Source: Chlamydomonas sphaeroides (taxonomy: Eukaryota; Chlorophyta; Chlorophyceae; Chlamydomonadales; Chlamydomonadaceae). From it: a DNA stretch of 64,000 bases. Below, piece by piece: positions 33,313-44,400 of this stretch. How positions within the stretch are numbered: the stretch's first letter is position 1; each line of letters starts with the position of its first letter. Location: positions 1-64,000 of the forward strand of contig BDDC01000221.1 of NCBI GenBank assembly GCA_001662425.1, read 5' to 3'. The notes beneath the pieces were generated by a model. That model saw nothing but the letters and a program-made list of their open reading frames with translations. It had not been told where the DNA came from and searched no databases. Made by a program: the position numbers and the translations under genes.

Positions 33313-35506
33313 ATGGGCAACCTCTGCAGCGGAAGTCAGCCTGACAACGCACCTAAAGCCTCTGTCCCGTCACCAGTAGCTGCGCCAGCGGCCTCAGCAG
33401 CCGCTGCGCCCAAGGCTCCGGAGTCGGCGCCATCCCAAGCCCCAGCACCGGTCCCGGCGCCAGCGCCAAAGCCAGCCCCATCGCCTCCCTCATCGCCTCC
33501 GCCAAAGCCGAGCGAGGCTATTCCGGCGGTCGCGGACGAGAAGTCACCGGGGAAAAAGCCTCAGCACGACAACGGAGTCAAGCACGAGGAGATTGAACTC
33601 ATAAAGCAGAAGTCTTCAGAGCCACAGCCTCAGCCTCAGCCCCCTGCTGGACCTCCCCCAGCCGTTGTGAGCCCCAAAGCCGTTGTCGAGCAAACACCGG
33701 ACATGGCGTCCCAAGCAAAGGTCCCGGCGCCGGCCGCAGCAGCGGCACCGGCAGCTACTTCAACTAGTGCACCAGCAACGCAAGCAAGGCCAGGGTGAGC
33801 CGGGAATGCATGTTCGTGCGGCCTGCGCTACGTGCTCACTGCGTGCGCGCATCCCGCGCAGGTCCAAGCTCCGCACGGACGTCAAGCTGCGAGATGTTTA
33901 CAAGCTAGGGAAAACTCTTGGTACCGGAGGTACGCAGGGCATGCGGGCGGCGCGTTGGTAAGATGGCGACCGACATTCGTCCCGCACTGTCCCGCAAAGG
34001 CTTCAGCGTCGTCAAGCTGTCGACGGACCGCGCGTCTGGTGTCGACTACGCCTGCAAGATCATGGCGTTGCCGCCCGTGGGCCAGGAGGTCGGGGAGAAC
34101 GAGAACACCCGGTAAGCGCAACCCTCGCAGCTGCGCTGTTGCCCTGCTCACCTCTCCTCCCCCCCGCAGCGAGGACATCTTCAAGGAGATTGATCTCCTC
34201 TGCGGCATGAACCACGAAAACGTGATCTTCCTGAAGGAGTACTTCGAGGAGGGCAACAAGGTGCGGTGCAGGCGGCTGGGGTCCGAGCTGACGGTGCCCT
34301 GAAAGTACCCTAGCATGTGCATCAACGCCTTCCCTCCCTGGCCTTCGGTGGGCAGGTCTACCTCATCACGGAGCTCTTAACGGGAGGCGAGCTCCTGGAG
34401 GCCGTCCTGAAGCGCGGGAGCTACACGGAGACGGAGGCGCGCTTGTGCTTCGTGCAGGTCCTACGCGGCATCGAATACCTGCACAGCAAGTGAGCATGTG
34501 TGCTGCCCGTGCCGTGGTACCTTGAAATAGTGTGTATGATACTCGCCTGGGCTCGATCCGGGGGCTGGGACAGCCCGGCTGGGATGGGGACTCGACGTGC
34601 ATCACCGGCGCCATGCGGTCGGTAGCACGCTGTGTCCTTACTCGGGGCATGTTGCTCACAGCATGAGCATGAGCTCAGGCGCCAACCTGACCGGCTGTGT
34701 CTGTCTTTTCACCAGGAACGTGGTGCACCGTGACCTGAAGCTGGAGAACTTGCTGCTGGCTAAGCAGGACGACATCAGCCTCGTCAAAATCGCGGACTTC
34801 GGACTAGCCAAGCACGCGGTAAACGGCATGCAGACCATCTGCGGCACGCCGCAGTACGTGGCGCCGGAGGTGATCGTGGGCGCCAAGGGCCACGTGTACG
34901 GCCCCGGCGTGGACATGTGGAGCGCTGGCGTCGTCCTGTACATTCTGCTCGGCGGGTACCCGCCGTTCTGGAGTGAAAGCGAGCCGCAACTGTTCGAGAT
35001 GATTCGCAAGGGCAAGTACAGCTTCGGCGACCCCGTGTGGAACAAGGTGTCGGACAGGTGCGAAGCTTTGCAGGGGCCATGGGAGTGCTCAGCTGAGCAC
35101 CTTATAAAGGTCCTGGGTAGTCAGGTCCCCATATGGCTGCCAGTGCGCAGCTTGACTGTATTCCATGTGGGTTTCTTCGTTCGCAGCGCCAAGGACCTCA
35201 TCCGGAAGCTGCTGGTCGTGGACCCCACGAAGCGTCTGTCGGCCACGGAGGCCCTGCAGCACCAGTTCATCATCGAGGGCAACTTCAACCCGCCTTCCAC
35301 GCCCAAGGGTAAGGTCGGGGCCCTGTCAGGCACGTTGTTGAGGTTGTTGCAGCAGCCGAGCGTGCGGAGGGTTGAGTGCTCGACATAAGCCCGGCATCCA
35401 CAGTAGCGGCTTGTGAAAGCTAGCTAACAAGCGATCGCGAACAACTCGTTGCATGACGTTCCCCGACCCCTTGCGTTCGCTTCCCCATCCTGCAGGGCCC
35501 CGGTAG
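33313..35506 (+). CDS. CaMK-like serine/threonine protein kinase with N-myristoylation motif
   Basis: Starts MGNLCSGS at 33313. Gly2 with Ser6 fits N-myristoylation and Cys5 could be palmitoylated, so membrane anchoring is likely. A Pro/Ala-rich disordered region of about 150 residues follows. The kinase domain is complete: LGKTLGTGG/FSVVK (glycine loop across a splice joint), YACKIM (ATP lysine), EDIFKEIDLLCGMNHENVIF, YLITELLTGGELLEAV, VVHRDLKLENLL (catalytic loop), KIADFGLAKHA, ICGTPQYVAPEV (activation segment), VDMWSAGVVLYILLGGYPPF and LIRKLLVVDPTKRLSATEAL. After the C-lobe (HQFIIEGNFNPPSTPKG) the in-phase final exon ends at once with TAG at 35504-35506; without that splice the stop is at 35386-35388. 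There are no EF-hands and no calmodulin-binding helix, so it is not a CDPK. The CAMK assignment rests on motif style. Confidence 0.88.
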
Positions 35507-35899
35507 CTGCGCACTCCGGCTCATGGGGACGCGCGCGCTGGGAAATGCACTGCAGCGACTAGGCGACGGTACGGACTGACCTAGGCTTTGCAACCAATAA
35601 GGCCCGCCCCCTGGCATTGCGGGGTGGGATGTGGGCCACGAGCGCCCCAGCCGCATGGTGTGTGGCACAAAGCTAGGGGTGTACGAGGAGATACTTAGCA
35701 GCGTGCGCTTGTACAGGCCCTCGACGATTGGCGGAGTACGCGACGAGGTTCTATAGACGTGCGCATGGGCCTGAGCGCATGGTGTGTGTGCCCCACAAAC
35801 GTGTCGCACGGTGTTACGCAAGAGGAGACGCCCTAATGGTCGACGTCCTGGGCGCATTGGCGGTGGTGGTGTCGAAGTGCGCAGGTATAGCTGCGCTAG

Positions 35900-35904
35900 T
35901 GTAA
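35900..35904 (+). terminator. TGTAA poly(A) signal candidate for the kinase gene
   Basis: TGTAA about 394 nt downstream of the kinase stop at 35506. Confidence 0.45.
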
Positions 35905-36699
35905 GGGATTCTTGCTCGCCGTCCACAGATGGTGTCGCGCCCCGACAACACCTTGACACGAACTGCTCTGCGAATCCTCATGGGCAGGTTTCTACCTAAC
36001 AGCCCCTGGAGCTGAGCAATAGGCGCAGGTGCCTCGTCCCGTTGCACTCCGCTAGCCAAGGCGGTAACCCGCAGCAGCAAGAGGATCCGTCAACGCCAAA
36101 CGGCCAAGGGTCATACAGCTCGCCCGCAGCGATTCGGCGATTTCTTGCGGCACCAGATGTAGCGGTGGTTGGGGCAAGGGCACTTCTGGCGGCTCTTAAG
36201 AGACCCTTCAGTTGGCGTCTCTTTAGGGCCCCACTGAGGATGCTGCGGTGCTGCCCAGGAACAGCTCTCCAGGCCCGGCTCGCCCTGGGCGGCAGTCCGG
36301 CAGCTGCATCGGCAGCGGGGGTGCGGGCACATGTCGCTTTACCGGTAATGCTGCAGTGCCGCTAGCGTGCTCGGCCAAGAGGCCTCCTGTGCTTGGCTGC
36401 TAGTGGGCAGGATGCCAGACCTGCCGGACCCCCTACGAACCCCAGCCACTCCTTCCTGCCCATCGGCATAAGCAGGTGAAGCCGCCGCTGGACAGCTTTG
36501 CGTGCTGAACACCACTGGGCGCTGCGAACTATGCAACAGGCCTTGTCCCCATTGCAGCGCCCTTCCATAGATTTCATCGTAGCGGCGGCTCCAAGCGGTG
36601 GACCGCCTGGATCCCAGACACTGGATGTGTGCAAGGGCCAAAGTTCGCGGCCACACTGCTTATCTCGCCGAGGCACAAACTTATGAGCACAACTCACAG

Positions 36700-36704
36700 T
36701 TACA
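36700..36704 (-). terminator. TGTAA poly(A) signal candidate for SmD1
   Basis: Minus-strand TGTAA about 353 nt beyond the SmD1 stop. Confidence 0.45.
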
Positions 36705-37056
36705 CACATATACAGGCTTGTCAACGGCCGCAAGCGCGTGCCGAACAAACCTAAGCGTCAGGGCCTTCCAACGGATGTGTCTAGCCTGGGGGGACTCAGT
36801 CGCTCCCTACACCCGTCTAGCCGTACCACGGGCTGAACCCAGATTGAGACCTCTGGCGGCTACCGCATCCCTGCAAGGGCTGCCCGCGCTTGTAGACGCT
36901 CAACCGCGAGGGCAGACCCACGCTCACGGACAGCATGGAGGAAAACTCACATGGCTGCCACTACCCTCGATGGCCATGCCCCACCATGCCAGCCTACACG
37001 GGCTGCTCCAAAGCCATTCCAGCCTGACGTCGCGCCACCGCTCCCTCCCTGACAGC

Positions 37057-37760
37057 TTACCCCCGGCCACGGCCACGACCCCGACCCCGGCCGCGCCCGC
37101 GTCCTCTCCCTCCAACAGCTGCGGTTGGGCACGGTGGGGTGAGGGCGGGGGGGTTGGGGGCGGCGACGGCGGTCCGTGCAAGTAAGGCATCTAGCCTTGC
37201 AGACCGTGTAACCCGAACGATGGATGGTGCTGGACTGTCCCTTCCGCCTCGTCCCCGCTGCGTTCTCTCGCGGACAGGCTTACCTGCTCGGACCTTCACC
37301 GGCCGCTGCTTGGGCTTGTCGATGTCCACGAGGAGCGTGTCAAGGTTCAGGCTGTCCGGCAGAATATAGTACCGGATGTTGTTCCCGCGCACGCTGAGGT
37401 GGTCCATGCTAACCGGGTTCTTCCCCCGGGGGGTCAGCTTCACGGCTTTCAGGTGCGTGTTCATGGCAATGTCGACACCTGCGGCAGGCGAGCAGTGCTT
37501 TCTTTGCAGGTTCCATGTCCGCCACATGTATTTGCGCATGATCGTAGCTCCATTGCGCACATGCGGCGACACTGCTCGCTGGCGCACCCACCCGCAATCG
37601 TGCCCTGGATGACCGTGCCATTCTTCAGCTCTATTTGCACTGTCTCGTTCGCTAGTTTCATCAGGAAGCTGCGCGAAAAGCAAAGCGGGGTCAGGGCCGC
37701 CGAGCGCGGGCGTCATTTGCGAGCAGCCTCTGGCTGCGCTCACCGCACGAGCTTCACCAT
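37057..37760 (-). CDS. SMD1: small nuclear ribonucleoprotein Sm D1
   Basis: Core Sm-ring subunit of the spliceosomal U1, U2, U4 and U5 snRNPs. Four exons join in phase. Exon 1 is MVKLVR (start 37760). Exon 2 is FLMKLANETVQIELKNGTVI plus QGTIAG (Sm1 motif). Exon 3 is VDIAMNTHLKAVKLTPRG, MDHLSVRGNNIRYYILPDSL and LLVDIDKPKQRPVKVRA (Sm2 motif). The last exon is VGGRGRGRGRGRGRGRG with stop at 37059-37057. The C-terminal RG-dipeptide tail is the usual substrate for arginine dimethylation and SMN-type assembly. Length is about 117 residues, normal for the family. It is head-to-head with the IP3R-like gene, 646 bp apart. Housekeeping gene with nothing missing. Confidence 0.96.
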
Positions 37761-38406
37761 GGTGGCTCACTGGCCACCCGGGCCCCTGAGCTGAAGAGGC
37801 CTGAGCTGCAAGGAGCGTTCGCCAAGTGCAAGGTGCAGAGATCGGATGCGGCACTACGCAACCAGCTCGACTTTCAACCAGTAAGCTAGCAGATACTTGT
37901 GATTAAGGGGGATGCTAGGCGGTGTGCCACACACGACAGCAACCCGGAGAGCCGAACCCGGGGAGAGTGCAATGGGAAGAAATGCTCGTCCCACGACGGC
38001 CCCCAGACTGCTGGCACCTCGTGGCATCACACGACCTATGCTTGACCAGCTGATGCTGTGAACACTGCATAGCCAACATAGGGTGGCTCGTTTGCTGTCG
38101 TTGACTAGACACAAGAAGGGCCGCGCCCGACTGGAGACTGCTACGCCGCAACCTGTTGCTGTAACACTCGAGCACAAGTTGCACGCTGTGTCTCAACACC
38201 GGGCACTACGTTTGGCTTGGTACACATTTCAGCGAGTTACTGTTCTGCGCTCTGTTCAGCCTTATCTTTGGTCAGCACGGGTGCTTGGCTTACGGCGAGC
38301 CTCATGCTCGCTGCTCTAATGGCAGCGATGCGCGATTGACGCGGCCAACCCATCCGAGCCGCGGCCACGGTTGGCCTGCCTTGCCGCCCGCCGCGGCGCC
38401 TGAGCT
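37761..38406. promoter_or_regulatory. divergent upstream region, SmD1 / IP3R-like channel
   Basis: 646 bp between two divergent start codons, of lower GC than the genes. It must contain both promoters. No TATA box or named motif could be assigned. Confidence 0.4.
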
Positions 38407-41400
38407 ATGGAGGACCTGGCAACGCGTTGCTTGAAGTATGGCGACATCGTCTACTTCAAGGTGTTTGCTTGTTCGCGGGTTGTTTGGGGCGGTTTCAACG
38501 CCCTACCCTCGTGCCAGACGTCCCTACTGCGACGCCGGCCGCCAGTTGATGCTACCCTTCGTCCCCGTTGATTCCTGCACGGGTGCAAGAAAACAGCCTC
38601 CGCTGCATCTTACCCAGCATGAACCCCGCGGGTTCCTCAACAGGTGGATGGAAAGCTTGCCTACGTCAGCGCACACGACCGTTCGACACCCCAGGTGAGC
38701 GCGGCACACCCTCCTACCCTGCGTTTACACGGCAGTCAACCCAGCTTCAGCAGCCACCGCCTGTAGGCTATGCCGAAGGGGAACGATGCAGACCGCCATC
38801 GGCTGCACGGTTTCTGTTTGCATATGCTGCTGCAGGTCCGGACAGAAGAGCTCTTGGATTCCGCCGACGGCCCACCCGAGCTGCTGGACTGCCTCTTTGA
38901 GGTGAGCCACTGTCGGCAGAGCACGGGAACGAACCTTGCAGCCTTGGCAGGTGCTCGGGACATGGCCTGATGGCGGCGTGACACCCCTGCTATCGTTGCA
39001 GGTCACCAAAAAGTTTCAGTACACTCAGAAGAAGGCGCTGCTGCTGGAGCTCGTTAAGCACGGGCTGGTGCCGGACGATGTGCTTGGCGAGGTGGCCAAG
39101 GGCACGGACGCGCTCGGGTGCGTGCAGGCGCGCTAGGGCGGCCTGAAAGAATGTTGCGGCCTTCCGATGCTTTCTTCAAGCAGGGCAGCGTGCCGGGGCG
39201 TGTACCGCCAGCCGACGCACGCGGATCCGTTGCGGCTGCAGTGCATGGGCTCACCGCCCAGTATGACGTGGGGCCGCTGTCGTATGCCCCGGCCCGCAGC
39301 TCGTTCGAGGACCAGCTGGGCGATGTCGTGACCAAACCCAAGACGCGGCGCATGCTGGTCAGCCTGTTCGCCAGCTACCTCCGCGAGACGGAGGTTAACG
39401 AGGAGGAGTTCAAGCAGGTCGTGGGCGAGAGCGTGCTATACGGCCAGGTACTGCACGGCGGGCGCGGCATGACCGGGCGGGGCGCCAGCACGCAGCGCCC
39501 CTGCGAGCCGTCCGTCGGCCGCCAGCCTCATCGTCGCCTGCTGCCGCCGCTATGGGCCCGCAGACGGTCCAACTGAGGCACGCGCCCACGGGCAAGTTTC
39601 TGACCATCAAGCGCACCGCCGCGGACGTGGAGCGGGGCGCGCTCAAGGTGGTGCTGGAGGAGGGCGGCCAGGAGGGCTCCTGGTTCCAGGTAAGGCCGCC
39701 GCGCCCGGGCGGCTGCCGCTGCTCCCGGCTGTCCCAGCTGAGACCGGCTGAGACCGGTGGCGTGCGTACAGGAATGCGGCCAGGCCTGGCCGCTGCGAAG
39801 CACGCCTAACGACGCTTGCGGGCTCCTGCCGCCCCTGCAGGTGTTCTCGGGCTACCGGACCAAGCCCGAGGGCGCCAAGCTGATGCCGGGCGAGATCGTC
39901 TCGCTCAAGGGCCTGGCCTTTTCCGGCAACGGCCTGCACAGTGAGCGCCGCGCCGCGCCCGATACGACCGCAGACGCGAATTAAAACCCCTTGCCTGGGA
40001 GCACCGCATGCAACGGCCCGTTGTGTACCGCCTAACCTCCTGGTGTACGCCGCCTTACCTTCCCCGCAGTCTCTGCGGGCGACATCACGGAGCCGTCCAT
40101 GCTGCCGGTGGAGAAGCACCCCTACGTGCTGTCCGCGAAGGAGGTGTCGGCCTCGCCCGAGCTGGGCGCGTTCAAGGTGGTGCCCTTTTCGCCGCACGAA
40201 AAGACCTTTCCCGAGATCCGCGAGCGCATGTGCGGCCTCAACTCGGTATCCATCCAGGTGCGCCTCGTGCTCGCGGCCCGCACCCTGCCGCACCCTGCTG
40301 CGGGCAACCTCACCGCTCGCGGCACCTGTAGCTGTTCGTTCGAGTGCGCGCTGCTGGGCTCTGCCTAGTCCCACGCGCAGCGTGTGTTGCTGCGGGGCCC
40401 GCTTCTCCCCCCACGCTGCAGGACCTGGTGGCCAACTCGGTGTACATCAACCTTCTAGGCGCTGTCAACGAGCGCTACCTGTACTTCGAGAGCCCGCTCA
40501 CACGGCCCGACCCCGGCCGCATCGGCGGCCTGGACTCGTGGCGCGTGGAGCTGGTGACCGAGGGGGTGAGCCGCCACCGCAGCCACCGCCCACCTGCCGC
40601 GTGGCTACCGTGCATCTGCCGGCCGGCCGCAGCGGCACCCCACCCGTAACGAACCCGCCCGCGGCCGTGCCCCTACCCCGCAGGGCGCCTGGTGCGGTAT
40701 GCCGCTGGCGCACAACTGCCGCATGCGCATCCGGCACCTGCCCACGGGCACCTACCTGGCGGCCATGACCAAGAAAGCGCTGCACGCCCGCGATGTGCGC
40801 GCCGCTCGCATGGAGGGCGCCATGGGCGCGCACGGCGGCGAGGTCGTCGCCGGTGTGGGTGGCGCCGCGACACTGCCGCCCACGCCCGGCGCCGCGTCGG
40901 CACCGTCCGCGTCGGCTGGCGGCGCCGGGGGTGCGCTGAGCCACACGCTAAGGAACGCGGTGGCCAACGATGAGGACGTGCTGACGGACGAAGGCTTCCG
41001 GCTGGTGCTCACCAAGCGCTACAGCGTCAAGGAGACGCTGTGGCAGTTGGTGACCTTCTCCAAGGAAGAGGCGGTGAGCAGCGGCGCTGGGGGCTGGGGA
41101 CTGGGTGGGAGGGCTAAGGAGTGGTGGCCGCGGCCGCAGCGGATGCCTGCCGCGGGGGCTGCTTGGGCGCGCCTCGGGTTGGTGGCCGCGCTGTGCCTGC
41201 TGGTGCTCACTAATTGCTCCTGTCATGGCTGCTGCAGGTGGGCACCAAGGTGTACGCCTTCCTTAAGCACTGCGAGACGGGCTTCTGGCTCAGCGGCGCG
41301 GGGCCACCCATCCCGCAGCCGGTCACTGGCGACCCCGACGACCCGCAGGTGCGGCCGCCGCACGCATCCGCAGCTCGGGCCGGGCTGGGCCGGGCCGGGC

Positions 41401-44400
41401 CGGGCTAGGCTGCCAGCTTGCAGTTTGACCAGCGGCCAGCGGCTGTAGCGTGGATGCACACCCCACCCGGTGGGCCACAATGACCCTTGTGCGTGGGGCC
41501 GCCCGTCGCTGCTGTCGCGTCCCTTGTGTTCCCTTCCGCAGGAGGAGCAGTTCTACCCGGTGGTGCATCCCGAGAAGCTGGAGCGCAACGTGATGCTCCT
41601 TGTCAAGCTCAGCGACGACTTCACCGGCAAGGTCAGCAGCTGCTGGGCAGGGGGCCGCGCCCTGGCCGCCCCGTGTCGGCACGCAATGGCCAGGGGCTGG
41701 AGCTTCCACCCTGGAAGCCCTCCCTCATGCCGAACCCTTCGTCCTCTCCGCCCCACCTTCTCCTACCGCACTCGCTCCTATCGGCGCCCGCATCGCGCCA
41801 GTCGTCGCTCACGGAGTGGGACGTCCCATTCCTGAGGCCCTCCGCGCGTGCTCCCCTGCGTGCCGCAGCCTTCCTTCTCGCCTGCTCACCTGCCACCCTT
41901 CCCACGCCCTCCCACCCACCCCACAGATCCTGGACCTGCAGCGGGTGCACGTGCAGCTGCGAGGCCTGTGCCAGGCACTCAACAGGGAGAAGGTGCCGGC
42001 CGAGGACAAGCTGCTAGAGCTGGTGGCGGCCGACCAGGAGGCGCAGGTGCGGGCGCAGGACCGGGGGTGCAGCAGGGTTCCGGCGCTAGCAGGGATCAGC
42101 GGGCTAGCTTTCTTTGAGCTGCGGCGTGGCGTGGGGCATGGCATCGAGTAGCCTGTGTGTTCGTCATCAATCGATATGTGTCCACGTGTGATGCGGGTTG
42201 CCCTGCTCCTGAATTGCAGGTGCTGGAGGCGCTGGCTTCGACAAGCTTCCCGGACAAGTTCCGGCTGCGGTACCCGGCCGTCAAGAAGCTGATCAAGGAC
42301 GTGGTGAGCGCGGCGCCTGGGAGGGTGTTCAAGGCATTTGAGGAAACTCAGCTTGGGGAGAGGCCCGCGAAGCACGTCCCTTCCGCGGCTGTGTGCGGCG
42401 GGCTAAGGATTGTGTCGGCTTGTGTTGCACCGCCGCCCCATGGCGCGCTGCTGCAGGTACGGTGGCTCAACAAGGACACCTGGAACGAGGGCAACGAGGT
42501 GGCTGCGCCCGCGCACGTTGAGTACCAGGTAAGGTTTGGGGCCCCTGCCCTGTCACCGCAGGGAGTGCTTCGTCCCGCCAGGTGACTTTGATACCAAGAC
42601 GCACCCCACTTCGCACCTCGCATGGCCGTTATGTGATCTGACCGTGCTGCTGCGCCGTGCTGTATGCTGTGCCGTGCTGCGCTGTTCGCACCAGACGCTG
42701 CTGCGCGAGATGGGCCTGATCGACCAGCTGGTGGCCTACATGGAGGCCGCGCGCGTGCGGCTGTTCGCCACCGCGGGCCGCCTACGCCACACCAAGCTGG
42801 GCGAGTGGATCGTCGAGAGCGGCAAGCTCTGCCACAAGTGAGCCGCGCCCGGGCCCGAGCCAAGGCTACGGCTGCCGTAACACCCGCCCTCGCCGCCTAG
42901 GCCCCGCTGTGCCACTTCTGGCGCGCTGCGGTGGGGCCTACGGCTTGGCCAGCGTGTTGCCCACGCTGTCGCTCACCCGTGTTGGCTTTTGTGGTTGTGT
43001 GTCGTCGCGTGCTGGCCACAGGGTGCTGCAGCTGGCGTGCGCGGGCAACGCGACCAACCAGGTGTACATGAATAAGTACGCGGGCATGGTGATGGACCAC
43101 CTGTCGCTGCCCGTCACGGCGCCCGACACCCTGGCCTGTATGTACGAGGACAACATGGCACAGGTACGGCAGTGAGGCTGGCGTACAGCAGTGGGGGGTG
43201 TTGCACTCCTGGTTTGAGCGCAGCTGTGTTGCGTGTTGCGTGCGCGCCCTCATCGTCCGTCCTCGCCCTGCCCCGTAGATGCAAACGGTCACGCGCGACG
43301 TGGTCGCGGCGTCGGTCAGCCTCATCCGCCGCCACGGCCACAAGCCGCGCTTCATCAACTTCCTGCGCCAGATCTGCGGCACCCGCGAGCGGCCCATGCC
43401 CAGCAACCAGGTGCGACCTTGGAGTCAAGGAGGCCCTCACTTCGACACGGTTGCGACCGCCGACCACAGCGCTAGCTCCTGCCTGCTCCGGCTACCTGTA
43501 GCCTGTCGTGATCACGCGTCGCGCTGCGCTGTGCCCTTGTTGCAGAACTGGATCGTGGCGGAGATGGTGGGCGAGGGCTGCGACCCGCTCGAGGTCTTCT
43601 GCCGCGCCAGCATCAACACCTCCGTCGACAGCAGCGGCCAGGCGCGCGACACGTGGATCATCACCGTCGCCCGCTCGGGTGCGCCGCGCCGCCGTGCGCC
43701 GCCGCCTGCAGGCCGCGCTCCTTGCCCTGCGCCAGCCCCTACGCCTTGCGAGTCATGCTTGGTTCAACATGCTTATTGAAGCTGTGGTCAACAATCCTGC
43801 GGGTCTGAGACGCGCCGTGTCCTCGATGTCTGCGCTTCCTCCAGGCGCTGACAGCAGCGTGGCAATGGTGGACGCCTCGGAGTTCTGCAACGACGAGGAG
43901 GACCTCACAAAGAGGGCCATCAAGGTGCGATCGGCCCGCCTGCGCCGGCGGCCTGGCACCGGCCCTGTGCCCCCACTAGCACGGCCCTGGCGCAACGCGC
44001 TCTGCAGCTGGAGAATGGTGCCAGACGTGTGTGGTGGTTCTGCCCAACGCTCGTGCTTGCAGGAGTGGGAGCTGTCGGGCGACGACGTTTACTCGCCGCG
44101 CGAGCTCTTCATCTACTACTGCTACAGGTGTGGCCTGTGGCCTGCCAAGCCCCACACGACAGCCCGCAGGCTGCAGCCCCTGCATCCTTCCCTTCTCCTC
44201 TGCCACCTCACCAAACGCTTGTGCTGAACGGCCTCACGGCGCCCTTCCGCTCCTCGTATGCCGCTGCCCCACACCCTGCAGCCTCAAGTTCATCGTCAGC
44301 ATCTGCTACGGCCGCAACAGCCTGGCGCGCAACCAGATCCTGGAGGCCAGCCGCAGGCACGGCCTGGGCCTCGAGTTCGACGCGCTCATGCGCGCCGTGA

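Larger units (their letters stand above)
35507..37056. other. convergent 3' flanks, kinase and SmD1
   Basis: A 1.55-kb spacer between convergent stops with lower GC and no supported gene on either strand. It contains a plus-strand TGTAA at 35900-35904 and a minus-strand TGTAA at 36700-36704. About 800 bp between these two signals remain unexplained. Confidence 0.5.

Noticed and set aside
33313..35506. Calcium-dependent protein kinase (CDPK)
   Set aside because: No EF-hand codons in the 1.5 kb after the kinase domain and both possible ends stop shortly after the C-lobe.
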